Source of the DNA: a virus
Direction: 5' to 3' (one strand)
DNA: 27,222 nucleotides
Virus record (IMG/VR): IMGVR_UViG_3300020169_000088
Span: 1 to 27,222 of that record
Numbering within the stretch: position 1 is the first letter of the stretch; each line of letters opens with the position of its first letter. Position numbers and translations under genes: made by a program. The notes beneath the pieces are model-generated. The model was not told the DNA's origin, did no database searches, and saw only the letters and a list, made by a program, of their open reading frames with translations. This document shows positions 1 to 7,646 of this stretch, one piece after another.

Positions 1-236
1 TTCTGCTGTTGCTGATACTCCAGAGAATCTTTGTATTCGTCGTTACGCTGTCGCTCTGCCAAACGAGACTCGTTGGAGGCTATACGTCCAAGGCTAGAGT
101 TAATCTGTGAGAATGCCTTAGCGAGCATTCGGGAGTTTTGATTGTCGAGTGCGGGGCGCATGTACTGAGCGCGGTTACCCACCTCACCAGACGCTGCTCC
201 ACCCCGGCCCTGTATTTGTACTGGACCTCTTACCAT
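1..236 (-). CDS. Internal virion protein gp15-like, N-terminal part (runs off left edge)
   Basis: The frame opens with ATG at 236 and stays open to the window edge, giving about 78 residues. It starts MVRGPVQIQGRGG and becomes a polar, Gln/Arg/Glu-rich helix ending in a run of Gln. In T7-type phages gp15 follows gp14 and is a core protein ejected into the host to help build the trans-envelope DNA channel. The assignment rests on position directly after gp14 and on the general N-terminal character, because too little is present for a domain. It starts five bases after the gp14 stop and has only a weak GGA upstream, so translation may be coupled to gp14. Confidence 0.65.
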   Translation of the reverse strand, partial: MVRGPVQIQGRGGAASGEVGNRAQYMRPALDNQNSRMLAKAFSQINSSLGRIASNESRLAERQRNDEYKDSLEYQQQQ

Positions 237-240
237 CTTA

Positions 241-876
241 TTATCCTACATAAGGGTTCATTGCTTGGCCCATGAAGCCGCCGCCCGTGCCGCCGCCCAT
301 GCCGCCGCTCATCATGGACCCCGGTACTTGACCGATCTGGCTCATGCGCTGCTGCTGGTAGTTATTGTTCTGTCCTTGGATCATCAGTGATGAGAACCCA
401 TTAACAACAGGGGCCAACATCGCCATCGTGTCACCAGCCGTCCAGCGGCCTTGCATCACGGTGTTGATCTGGTTGACTTTGGTTACCTCAAGGTTGTGCA
501 GGTCCATCTCGTAGGCATCTGCAAGGTTCTTACGCTCATCAATAAATCGACGGGCATCCTTGGACCATTTGCCCTTAGCATCGTTGATCGTTGCACGGAT
601 AGACGCACCACCGAGGTTAGAACTACCCGCCTGAGCCGATAGGTTTGACTCGGAGAGCTTCCCCATGAGTTCGAAGTCGAACCCTTGCTGTCGAATCTTT
701 TTGTTATTCTGCAGGAACTTCAGGGAGGAAGTTTCTACCGCTGCGCCGTAACTGGCTTCAGCAGCTAATTTGTTAGCTTCATACTGTCGGTTTTGTTCTT
801 CGATCCGCGCTTTCGATTGCGCAGCCGAGGACATCATTCCGAAGCCCATTTGGAGTACCTGACCGATACCACACAT
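241..876 (-). CDS. Internal virion protein gp14-like
   Basis: This 211-residue protein starts MCGIGQVLQMG and ends in a Gly/Met-rich tail. The ATG at 876 is chosen because AGGAG lies eight bases upstream, and because the open frame further upstream overlaps the preceding gene. In T7-like phages gp14 is an internal core protein ejected into the cell envelope at infection. The typical features are present: a short hydrophobic, Gly-rich N-terminus, then long Ala/Gln/Lys-rich helices (roughly residues 25-150), a second mildly hydrophobic patch (DTMAMLAPVVNG) and a low-complexity end. It lies between the gp13-like gene and gp15, as in T7. Family recognition is by order and composition rather than a catalytic motif. 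Confidence 0.75.
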   Translation of the reverse strand: MCGIGQVLQMGFGMMSSAAQSKARIEEQNRQYEANKLAAEASYGAAVETSSLKFLQNNKKIRQQGFDFELMGKLSESNLSAQAGSSNLGGASIRATINDAKGKWSKDARRFIDERKNLADAYEMDLHNLEVTKVNQINTVMQGRWTAGDTMAMLAPVVNGFSSLMIQGQNNNYQQQRMSQIGQVPGSMMSGGMGGGTGGGFMGQAMNPYVG

Positions 877-877
877 A

Positions 878-1402
878 TTATTTGCTCCTAAGGATTGGAT
901 GAACTGGTTCACCGCTAGGGTGAGCCACGCGGTCAAAGATTTCGAAGCCGACAAACTCCACCCACTTTAGGTGTAACTCGTTGTCAGCATGGACGAAGTT
1001 GTAGATTTGGCTATGGTCACCCTGAAGTATCTCAACTTCATCTCGGGAGACCCGTAAAAACCCCATGACGTGCTTATCTACTGCTGTACTGCCCAAGCCC
1101 CAGACGATGCCGTCTTTGGTGGTCCCGTACATGATCAGTGGGGTGTCTTTGTGGGAGAGCGTCCGACATACTGTGGACTGCTCAAAACATTCTGTCAGGG
1201 CTTGCTTAGGCTCCTGCCCTGATAGGAGCATGATCTCACGTCTATCAGCGTGGCGCATCGAGGCTGCAATAGCCCCGATGTCACCTTGTGTCGCTGGGCG
1301 AGCGTTATACTCGCCGCGCGTGAGGGTTGTGTTTGCCGAACCAATCGACGTGGAGGATCGTGCAGCCGAATGGGCTGTCGTTCCTGAGGGTAATTTCTGC
1401 AT
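878..1402 (-). CDS. gp13-like internal virion protein (start uncertain)
   Basis: The 174-codon frame contains a region resembling T7 gp13 (138 residues), an internal virion protein related to acetyltransferase-fold proteins: YNARPATQGDIGAI near residue 32, then a strand-rich middle and HLKWVEFVGFEIF near the end. That match implies a true start around residue 28-32, just at the gp12 stop, yet no ATG, GTG or TTG lies there. The only canonical upstream start, ATG at 1402, would overlap gp12 by 98 bases. The next in-frame ATG (SMRHADRR) would cut into the domain. Either a rare start codon or the long overlap is used. The stop is one base before the gp14 ATG. Confidence 0.6.
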   Translation of the reverse strand: MQKLPSGTTAHSAARSSTSIGSANTTLTRGEYNARPATQGDIGAIAASMRHADRREIMLLSGQEPKQALTECFEQSTVCRTLSHKDTPLIMYGTTKDGIVWGLGSTAVDKHVMGFLRVSRDEVEILQGDHSQIYNFVHADNELHLKWVEFVGFEIFDRVAHPSGEPVHPILRSK

Positions 1403-2033
1403 TATCGTTCCGAGTCATTACAGGCACACGCAATGTCCCTGAAGATTTCGGGAGGTCACCAAAGGTTGACGACGTGTAGCCTACGCGAGGGCCAGCATGA
1501 TATGTTTTGGCTGGACGCCCACGGCTTGAGACATCCACAGAGAACGTGGCAGTGTCAGTGTAGGCAATGTTGATATAGTTGATTGTCAGTCGCCCATCGG
1601 TAACCAAGATTTCACCCTGAGGTTTCCGAGGTGCCCTCATGTAGAGGGTCGAGAGCTTCACCTCCATATCGTAGGGAATGCCCACAACAAGATCAGCAGC
1701 CGAATAATCTCCCTTAACGAAGAGGTTTCCACCCTCCGTATAGCGGTCGATATTTACGGTATGTCCGCTGGTCAAATCCCACACCTCTACGAGGTTGGTC
1801 CCGTCATAGGGAATGGTTAGAAGTGTCTCTGGGTCACCGCTTGAAGATATCCCACTCTGATAGAATGTCTTTGTTGGGGTTACCTGCATATCGAGACGCA
1901 GCAACTCATATCCAAATAGGTCTTGTTGGTCGCGAATATCGATCTTAGTGAGTTCACGCTCAGTTCCAAGGGAAGACACGCAGTAGAGATAGTTGCCGTA
2001 GATTCCGATAGATTCGATATCTCCGATACTCAA
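1305..2033 (-). CDS. Tail tubular protein B (gp12), 3' part after the frameshifting duplication
   Basis: This frame encodes the C-terminal 242 residues of the gp12-like tail tube/nozzle protein. Its first ~65 residues (MSIGDIESIGIYGNY onward) repeat the end of the upstream gp12 fragment almost exactly, because a 227-base tandem duplication separates the two. Removing one copy joins this frame to the upstream fragment and gives one intact ORF of 1,082 residues. The internal ATG at 2033 is therefore probably not a natural start. Gene 12 proteins form the end of the tail tube in T7-like virions. The stop overlaps the region where the gp13-like gene should start. Confidence 0.75.
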   Translation of the reverse strand: MSIGDIESIGIYGNYLYCVSSLGTERELTKIDIRDQQDLFGYELLRLDMQVTPTKTFYQSGISSSGDPETLLTIPYDGTNLVEVWDLTSGHTVNIDRYTEGGNLFVKGDYSAADLVVGIPYDMEVKLSTLYMRAPRKPQGEILVTDGRLTINYINIAYTDTATFSVDVSSRGRPAKTYHAGPRVGYTSSTFGDLPKSSGTLRVPVMTRNDNAEITLRNDSPFGCTILHVDWFGKHNPHARRV

Positions 2034-2287
2034 ATCCCAGCGGCACCACGCAGATTGGACTCACCGCTTGAAGATATCCCACTCTGATAGAATGTCTTTG
2101 TTGGGGTTACCTGCATATCGAGACGCAGCAACTCATATCCAAATAGGTCTTGTTGGTCGCGAACATCGATCTTAGTGAGTTCACGCTCAGTTCCAAGGGA
2201 AGACACGCAGTAGAGATAGTTGCCGTAGATTCCGATAGATTCGATATCTCCGATACTCAAATCCCAGCGGCACCACGCAGATTGGAC
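1834..2287. repeat. 227-bp direct tandem duplication inside gene 12
   Basis: Copy one covers 1834-2060 and copy two 2061-2287. Comparing them base by base shows one difference (T at 1937, C at 2164), and the copies abut with no spacer. Because 227 is not a multiple of three, the second copy shifts the reading frame and splits gene 12. It is either a real, recent duplication or an assembly artefact joining two strain variants. Confidence 0.95.
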
Positions 2288-4780
2288 CTTAGTTTGTCCG
2301 TCGTACTCGAACTTGTAGACCCAGATAGATTGAGGGTCTGCTCGATTGAGTACAAAGACAGCTTTATTGTCGCGAGATGCTTGGATGTAGCGAGCATCAC
2401 CCGTAATGAACTGCGGACACTGGATCGTTAAATCCGAGGACAACAATCGGTCATCTTGAGCAGCACCCAAGAAGAACTCACGGGCTTGCGTGTATCCGCC
2501 AATTTCAGCCGTAAAGAAGGCAGACTGACCGATGGCATGGGGACGAACCGCTGTTGAGGTTTGGTAGTCTCCGATTTGCTTGGCTGAGACTGTTTTAGGT
2601 GTCAGAGCTTGGGAGTTCGTGTTGAGAGAGAACTGGCCTTTGTCAGAGAATAGAATTAGCTCATCCTGAACAGCCAATGCCGCGTGTATTAACTCGACAC
2701 GTCCAAATCGTAACTCAACGTCAACCCGGTTGTCATCTTCAAGTTGAACACAGGTTGAGCGGTAGAATTGCTCGTAATAGCTGACCTCAGACAGAACCAC
2801 AGATTCACCGGCACAAAACCCGAGCCGTCCCTGAAAGAGGAACACGTCACTAAGTTGTTGCCCCACAAAGGACGGGGTTTCGTTGGAAACAGCATCACCT
2901 ACTGCACGTCCACGCCATGAGTATGGCTGGACAAGCCAGCTACCATCACCAAGGCGGATCAAGACTTGAGGCATGGTGTCCGGGTCAAGTTCTTCAGCCG
3001 CATCAAAGCCTACAGTCTCAGCCCATCTACTACCGCTCCACTCCACGTAGTAGTCATCTGTACCGTCATCCGACTGGCCGCCTACTCGCACTACCTCTCC
3101 AACCTTACCTCTATCAGGTAAATCTTCGAAGTCAGTTACATTTCGACCAGCGTAGGAAGTGGAAGAATCCATCGTTCCAGTAGCACTATTCCCATATTCG
3201 TTTAGAGAGTCGATATAGAAGGGTTCAGTACAATTAATCTCAATCCGGCCCGTGCCTGTGTTGTAGGACGTAGCCGCAAAATCAGCTTCAAAGCTATTGC
3301 CATCACTATCAGTGTCGATAACAGAAGTGGCAGCAATTGAGGCAGCAAGTTCACTGTGAGTTTGATCGTTGTTAGCAATACGAGTTGTGAATAATTCTAC
3401 CTGACCATTTTGAAGTGTACGCGGATTAACAAGTACAATCTCCCTGCGGCGATCTTGGTTAGACGGACCTGCAGGATGAATTGACTGGTTCTTCTTAGGG
3501 TCAGAACGAGTGTCTACCAACCTTGTATCATCAGTTATCGCTGCAACTGTTACATTCTGGAAGTCTTCATAAGCAGCACTGATGTAACACTGTTGATTAG
3601 TGGTAATTGTAATCTCTTCATCAGAGTTTATCGCTACTCCAGTAATCTGTAAGGTGATCGCTGTCCCATCTGATGCCGTAAAGGTCTTCTGTTTACCCGT
3701 AAGACGTTTCACAAACATCTGCCAATATACAGAAACACCAGTAAAGTATCCGTTATCCAGTTCAAGGCCGGGGCTACTTACGGAAACGAAGCGAGTCTCG
3801 GACCATGAGTCGGCCCATTCCCGGGAGCCTGTGGCAATCGCCTTAGCCGCATAATCGCCGTAGCTTGAACTGTAAGACGCGACTGGATGGGCGGGTGTGA
3901 TTACGGTTGGGTGATTTCGCGTGGGCGGATCGTTGAACGCGTTGGATGTTTTGATATATTCCCACCAAGGGTCAGAGCCGTCTAGGGCCACAGGAACCAT
4001 GTCACTAGCATACTCCCATTCGTTGGTACGTATTTCATGGTAAGTTTGTCGGTGAGCTTGCATCAAATTTGAGCCGACGGATTTTAGTACCGTATCGGTG
4101 GCAGTGTGGTTGCGCCGCTTAAAATAAAGCGTCGTTCCAATGTCCCTGTAGTCTTCAAAGGGATCCCATGCAAAGGTCTGCTCACTCAGGTCCGCGTTAA
4201 CGTGCTTTACCGAAAGCTCCAACCGAGCTTCGTAGCTTGGGCTTTTAGTGGGGGCAGTGGGGTCCACTAGAAATGCTTCTGAGGAATTATGTTGTAGTTT
4301 TTTATATTTAAGGTAGTGACTGGTACGTGTTTGCTGGGCCGCTGGTGCTTGTACGACTTCTTCTTTTAAGGCTGTCTGCCGTGTTCTATTAATTAGGAAC
4401 GTATAGTCACCAGCGGTTACTGCTCGAATGTTCTTTGAGGGGTCGCTGGTTGTCAGATAATCTTGCGCCCGACTATCGAGAGTAAGGTTCATCTTGTCCC
4501 CGTACAGATCGTAAACCTCCACGGTTCCGTCTGAGTTGGTCACAGTAAAATATTTCTCGTTCAAATCACGGTCAATTGTATGAAAGAACGATGTTGTACC
4601 GATAGCGCTCGAAGTCAGGCTTGAAACGAACTCAGCGCCCCTTCGTTTAGATAACCCTTGGATAGCCGATGGATAAGCATTGACCATCGTTTGGGTAGCT
4701 TCCTTAATACGGGTTTCGGGCGGCTGCTGGGTAATGCCCCCCGTCAGCTTGCCAATATGATCAGTGATCTGTGCCATCAT
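2030..4780 (-). CDS. Tail tubular protein B (gp12-like), 5' part
   Basis: This 916-residue frame starts MMAQITDHIGKLTGGITQQ, typical of T7 gp12-family tail proteins (N-terminal GG[IV][ST]QQP segment, then PSAIQGLSKRRGAEF). The family forms the hexameric nozzle at the tip of the podovirus tail. T7 gp12 is 794 residues; the repaired protein here would be about 1,082, so it carries extra material in the middle. The frame ends abnormally with ESNLRGAAGI because of the 227-base duplication. ATG at 4780 overlaps the gp11 stop as ATGA. A second ATG at 4777 has better spacing from AAGGA and may be the true start. Confidence 0.85.
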   Translation of the reverse strand: MMAQITDHIGKLTGGITQQPPETRIKEATQTMVNAYPSAIQGLSKRRGAEFVSSLTSSAIGTTSFFHTIDRDLNEKYFTVTNSDGTVEVYDLYGDKMNLTLDSRAQDYLTTSDPSKNIRAVTAGDYTFLINRTRQTALKEEVVQAPAAQQTRTSHYLKYKKLQHNSSEAFLVDPTAPTKSPSYEARLELSVKHVNADLSEQTFAWDPFEDYRDIGTTLYFKRRNHTATDTVLKSVGSNLMQAHRQTYHEIRTNEWEYASDMVPVALDGSDPWWEYIKTSNAFNDPPTRNHPTVITPAHPVASYSSSYGDYAAKAIATGSREWADSWSETRFVSVSSPGLELDNGYFTGVSVYWQMFVKRLTGKQKTFTASDGTAITLQITGVAINSDEEITITTNQQCYISAAYEDFQNVTVAAITDDTRLVDTRSDPKKNQSIHPAGPSNQDRRREIVLVNPRTLQNGQVELFTTRIANNDQTHSELAASIAATSVIDTDSDGNSFEADFAATSYNTGTGRIEINCTEPFYIDSLNEYGNSATGTMDSSTSYAGRNVTDFEDLPDRGKVGEVVRVGGQSDDGTDDYYVEWSGSRWAETVGFDAAEELDPDTMPQVLIRLGDGSWLVQPYSWRGRAVGDAVSNETPSFVGQQLSDVFLFQGRLGFCAGESVVLSEVSYYEQFYRSTCVQLEDDNRVDVELRFGRVELIHAALAVQDELILFSDKGQFSLNTNSQALTPKTVSAKQIGDYQTSTAVRPHAIGQSAFFTAEIGGYTQAREFFLGAAQDDRLLSSDLTIQCPQFITGDARYIQASRDNKAVFVLNRADPQSIWVYKFEYDGQTKVQSAWCRWDLSIGDIESIGIYGNYLYCVSSLGTERELTKIDVRDQQDLFGYELLRLDMQVTPTKTFYQSGISSSGESNLRGAAGI

Positions 4781-5376
4781 AGAATCCTTGTGCGCATCGA
4801 TGCAAAGCGCAGAGTGGGCTGGTCTTGGAGGATGTTATAATCCCCTACGCGATCTTCTTCCTGTTCAAGAAGGACCATCGCCCGTTGTGCTTGGATTTGC
4901 ATCTGTTGCAGGTCAGTGTCTGACCCGAGAATGTTCTGCATATATCGCGAGGCGGCATCGAGTAGGATGAACCTACGAGCAGCCTCCGTTAGGTCTTCCC
5001 AGTCCAAGCCTTCCACCAAATCCAGAACCACCTTGTCGTTAAACTTGCGGGTACGGTTCAGTACATCGTAAAGCTTGCCACCGCGGTCGGTGTAGCGCTT
5101 GGTCGTGTCGGGTCGTCCATCATGTCGGGACACCGCATCAACACGCAGGGTATTCGCTGGGAGAAGAATTTCTTTTAAGGTCGTAGGGGATAACTCGCGT
5201 TTTCGCTGAGTGTTCCATGACCAACCCTTAGTTTGGATTTCGCGGGAGGTCGCAGTGAGGACTTCAAGTGCGATCTGTGCTTCCGCTAGGTCTTCGTTAA
5301 GGTTCGTAATAGGTGCTTCACCTACAGCGGCCAACATGTAGTTAATGGCCTCTAGCTTCGTTGTTGCTTGGATCAT
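4777..5376 (-). CDS. Tail tubular protein A (gp11-like)
   Basis: This 199-residue protein matches the length of T7 gp11 (196). It shows the family pattern of an N-terminal helix (EAINYMLAAVGEAPI), then the conserved GWSWNTQRKRELSP and ILLPANTLRVDA segments and a C-terminal helical region rich in Gln/Glu. gp11 forms the upper ring of the tail that docks on the portal. Its ATG at 5376 has AAAGG upstream and lies just past the capsid terminator. The stop overlaps the gp12 start as ATGA, so the two tail genes are translationally coupled. Confidence 0.92.
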   Translation of the reverse strand: MIQATTKLEAINYMLAAVGEAPITNLNEDLAEAQIALEVLTATSREIQTKGWSWNTQRKRELSPTTLKEILLPANTLRVDAVSRHDGRPDTTKRYTDRGGKLYDVLNRTRKFNDKVVLDLVEGLDWEDLTEAARRFILLDAASRYMQNILGSDTDLQQMQIQAQRAMVLLEQEEDRVGDYNILQDQPTLRFASMRTRIL

Positions 5377-5404
5377 GTGTTCGCCTTTCGGTGAAGGAAT
5401 TTAA

Positions 5405-5428
5405 GGGGAAGCCCGTTAGGACTCCCCC
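5405..5428 (-). terminator. Hairpin after the capsid gene, probable main late terminator
   Basis: On the minus strand, arm GGGGGAGTCC (5428-5419) pairs over ten bases (two G-T wobbles) with GGGCTTCCCC (5414-5405) around a TAAC loop. A short AT-rich TTAAATT follows. It sits in the 70-base gap between capsid and gp11, the same place as T-phi in T7, where it lets capsid transcripts exceed tail transcripts. The U-tract is weak, so read-through is expected. Confidence 0.7.
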
Positions 5429-5446
5429 CTGTAGGATTTGTAACGC

Positions 5447-6565
5447 TTATACGTCAGCAGCCTTACGAACTTCGTAGAGGCAATCAGGGCGAAGCGTTGC
5501 AGCACCCATAAGAAGCTTGGAAACGAGCAAAGTACCCTGCTTGGCAACTGAGTATTCGGACTCAGTGGTGAGGTCTTGCAACTTAACCATGCCGAGACCT
5601 TCTGTGTGCATAAACAAACCAAGGTTGTCAGATGCATCCACAGCATAGTCTTGGCCGAAGCCATCTGTAGGTACGCCAGCGTCTGCACCGTTAGGGGCAT
5701 TCAGCGGGGTACGGCTATCAGGGCCGGTGTTGGAGTTTGCAGTACCGTTAATCGCGAGGTGGTTCGTTGGTACAATGTTAAAGCCAGCAATCTTGTAGAC
5801 TACTGCGTCACCGTAGTTACCGTTACCCGCAGAGAAATCAGAGTTGATAATCGTCTTATCGTTCTGGTTAATCAGGGAGTAGTAGGTGCGTGGTGACACG
5901 TACAGGTGACGGCCATCCATAGGGATGTCATGCTCATCAAAGTACGCGGCAGCTTCAAACGCAGAGGTAACGAGTTCAGCAGCGCCAGCGCCTGTGCCAA
6001 CGTGCTTCGTTACTGCGTTCTCCATGTCAACAATACCCTTACCAGCACCAGAAGCGGCACCAGTGGCTGTTACGCCGGGAGCGCCGGGTACTTGTGCAGC
6101 GTTGAACTGGTCACCGAGACGTGCATCACGAATAGCCATCTGGAACAAGGTACGCTCACAGGTGAGAGCCAAAGCTTGAGCCATCTGCTTGCTGTATTCA
6201 GCGCGGAACTCGAAGTGCGTCAGCATTTCGTCAATGTTGTTCAGGAATACGCTGGATACCAAGAAGTCATCGATGGAAATCGTCTTCTCATCAGTCTTCA
6301 TGGCCTGACCGACGATCTCTTGGCCGGGAACGAAGTGTTCAGCCTTAGCTTGGCCGATACCCGGGAATTGAGCGGTTTTGCCCCCCGAAATTGTACGGGT
6401 ACGAATCTTGTCTTTGAGAGAAAACTTCTCATCAAAATGCTTTAGGACTTCACCGCCAAAGGTTTTGAGCAGGAGGTCACGGGAGTTGTTGTAAGCGTTA
6501 GCGCCATTAATGGACGCAGGAAAGTTAGCTACTTGAGCTGGGGTAGGAGCGGCTGTCTGAGCCAT
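5447..6565 (-). CDS. Major capsid protein (gp10-like, HK97 fold)
   Basis: This 372-residue protein is close in size to the T7 gp10A capsid protein (345). It has the family's N-terminal arm, a basic/acidic segment (GGEVLKHFDEKFSLKDKIRTR), FPGIGQAKAEHFVPGQEI, the ISIDDFLVSSVFLNNIDEM strand-helix region, and a C-terminal part (LYVSPRTYYSLINQN, YKIAGFNIVPTNH). It assembles the icosahedral shell around the scaffold. The start ATG at 6565 has AAGGA eight bases upstream. A 245-base non-coding leader precedes it and a strong hairpin follows. Confidence 0.93.
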   Translation of the reverse strand: MAQTAAPTPAQVANFPASINGANAYNNSRDLLLKTFGGEVLKHFDEKFSLKDKIRTRTISGGKTAQFPGIGQAKAEHFVPGQEIVGQAMKTDEKTISIDDFLVSSVFLNNIDEMLTHFEFRAEYSKQMAQALALTCERTLFQMAIRDARLGDQFNAAQVPGAPGVTATGAASGAGKGIVDMENAVTKHVGTGAGAAELVTSAFEAAAYFDEHDIPMDGRHLYVSPRTYYSLINQNDKTIINSDFSAGNGNYGDAVVYKIAGFNIVPTNHLAINGTANSNTGPDSRTPLNAPNGADAGVPTDGFGQDYAVDASDNLGLFMHTEGLGMVKLQDLTTESEYSVAKQGTLLVSKLLMGAATLRPDCLYEVRKAADV

Positions 6566-6810
6566 TTTCTTAATCCTTAAATTGAGATATTTCGTTTATT
6601 GAAAAGAGCATGCCCCCGCGAGTGAACTCAGCGTCTCTCAGGGTTATCGCCGCAGCGGCCCATCGGTATTCTTTGTGTGTCTTGGGGTATATGTTTCTTG
6701 GTCGTCACCAAGGCCGTTCCACTTATGAGCGGCAACGGTCCCCGGACCTGTGCGATATTGCGCAGAAGCCCGAGGTAGTGGGGTCATCCTATAATATAGG
6801 AGAGGGCCAC
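6566..6810 (-). other. Non-coding structured leader before the capsid gene
   Basis: I see no minus-strand gene in these 245 bases, which is unusual in a genome where genes mostly overlap. It contains several inverted repeats: TCCTATA/TATAGGA around one base (6787-6801), GGTCC/GGACC (6737-6748), CTTGGT/ACCAAG with a four-base loop (6697-6712) and GCCGC/GCGGC (6649-6659). It ends with the capsid ribosome site AAGGA. A late promoter or mRNA-stabilising leader would fit, as in T7 gene 10, but no clear copy of the phage promoter motif is present. I cannot fold it into a tRNA. Confidence 0.55.
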
Positions 6811-7041
6811 CTACTGGTTCCGAGAGCGGTTTGTGGATCTCTTTTGGATCCGCAGGTTACTCATGGAGTTGTTCTTTGGGTTGCGATCTTTGTGGTCGAT
6901 ATCCTTGCCACGAAGAGCCGCTTTACCCTTCTTTTTGATCATCAATCGCCGTGCTTTCTTTCGCGCATCATTGCGACGACGCTGGGAAGGCTTTGACTGA
7001 TAATTCTCGTATTCTTTGCGGTAGTTACGTTTAGTAGCCAT
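6811..7041 (-). CDS. Small basic HNH-like phage protein
   Basis: This 76-residue, very Lys/Arg-rich protein contains GKDIDHKDRNPKNNSMSNLR near residues 45-64, the DH...N...N arrangement typical of the beta-beta-alpha metal motif of HNH nucleases. Similar short proteins are common beside structural genes of marine T7-like phages. I know no experimentally proven role; a DNA-binding or nicking function in packaging is possible. ATG at 7041 is preferred over GTG at 7044 because GGAGG lies nine bases upstream of it. It overlaps the o-spanin-like gene by 11 bases. Confidence 0.65.
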   Translation of the reverse strand: MATKRNYRKEYENYQSKPSQRRRNDARKKARRLMIKKKGKAALRGKDIDHKDRNPKNNSMSNLRIQKRSTNRSRNQ

Positions 7042-7261
7042 CACAAAAGGCCTCCCGTTTTGTGTTGTTCATGAAGACCTGACTGACGGTGCCTAAAGAA
7101 TCGTACTTACTTGCGTAGAGGTAGTCCCATTGGCTGCACGCTTGCTCAATCCCTGAACCAGCCCTTGTCGCGCATCCGCTGATGCTGCTGATCAGGACTA
7201 AGACGCAGACCATCGGAAGCAGCGTCGAGAGCAGCGCGAGACCGTCTATCGGCGTCCTCAT
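7031..7261 (-). CDS. Candidate outer-membrane spanin lipoprotein (Rz1-like)
   Basis: This 76-residue protein starts with a lipoprotein signal: a short charged start (MRTPIDG), a hydrophobic core and lipobox ISGC with Cys at about residue 30. The predicted mature part is 47 residues anchored in the outer membrane. Its first half lies inside the 83-residue membrane protein gene in another frame and it then extends past it, the overlapping layout seen in many two-component spanins that disrupt the outer membrane at lysis. ATG at 7261 has GGAA/AAGAAG upstream. It has few prolines, unlike lambda Rz1, so the assignment relies on lipobox plus architecture. Confidence 0.6.
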   Translation of the reverse strand: MRTPIDGLALLSTLLPMVCVLVLISSISGCATRAGSGIEQACSQWDYLYASKYDSLGTVSQVFMNNTKREAFCDGY

Positions 7262-7397
7262 CTTCTTTTTCCTTGTGTTGTTTTACAGCGGCTCTTTGAG
7301 AGACAAAGACAACCGCAACCAGACCAAGGAATGCCGCAGCGACCTTGGCCTTACCTGCGTCAAACCAAGTGAGAATGAATGCTAATTGTTCCATCAT
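7146..7397 (-). CDS. Small membrane protein, candidate inner-membrane spanin
   Basis: This 83-residue protein has an N-terminal transmembrane segment (about residues 18-36, VAAAFLGLVAVVFV) followed by a highly charged helical tail (KQHKEKEDEDADRRSR). That is the layout of an i-spanin (Rz): one anchor and a periplasmic coiled coil. It is shorter than most i-spanins. An embedded lipoprotein gene in another frame supports the pairing. Alternatives are a holin or another small virion membrane protein. The start overlaps the stop of the preceding gene as ATGATG; either ATG (7397 or 7394) could be used. Confidence 0.55.
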   Translation of the reverse strand: MMEQLAFILTWFDAGKAKVAAAFLGLVAVVFVSQRAAVKQHKEKEDEDADRRSRAALDAASDGLRLSPDQQHQRMRDKGWFRD

Positions 7398-7645
7398 TTA
7401 CGGCTCTTGGTTCCAGAACATTTCCATTTCGCCCGTGACAAACGCAGGGGTGAGTTAGGGTTCTTTGCAGCCTTGGAATGGGATTTCATCTGACCAGCGG
7501 ACCTTGCGCAATACGCATCCCCTTTGGATGTTCCGGGGCGAACACGGGGTCCACCACCTTTTGCTTTTCCTGCTTGGCCGTAGCTTACTTTTTTACCCGA
7601 AGAAGTGACTTTTACGGACGCCTTGCCCTTAGCAGGTTTCGCCAT
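7394..7645 (-). CDS. Small basic conserved phage protein (DUF6321-like)
   Basis: This 83-residue, Lys/Ser/Gly-rich protein has a C-terminal region GTSKGDAYCARSAGQMKS...NPNSPLRLSRAKWKCSGTKSR with two conserved Cys (in YCARS and WKCSG). It resembles a short domain common beside structural genes in marine cyanophages and pelagiphages, which I associate with DUF6321; I am not certain of the family name. The function is unknown. The charge suggests DNA or capsid-interior binding. It starts one base after the stop of the 47-residue gene upstream and its own stop overlaps the next start. Confidence 0.65.
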   Translation of the reverse strand: MAKPAKGKASVKVTSSGKKVSYGQAGKAKGGGPRVRPGTSKGDAYCARSAGQMKSHSKAAKNPNSPLRLSRAKWKCSGTKSRK

Positions 7646-7646
7646 G

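Noticed and set aside
5906-6445. 179-codon plus-strand open frame opposite the capsid gene
   Set aside because: It is fully antisense to the capsid gene, with no ribosome site or recognisable domain.
6566-6810. Possible tRNA in the capsid leader
   Set aside because: Several hairpins are present but no cloverleaf with acceptor stem and TTC arm could be assembled by eye.
6610-6996. 128-codon plus-strand open frame covering the capsid leader
   Set aside because: It runs against all transcription, covers the HNH-like gene on the other strand and shows no domain; the leader is better explained as non-coding.
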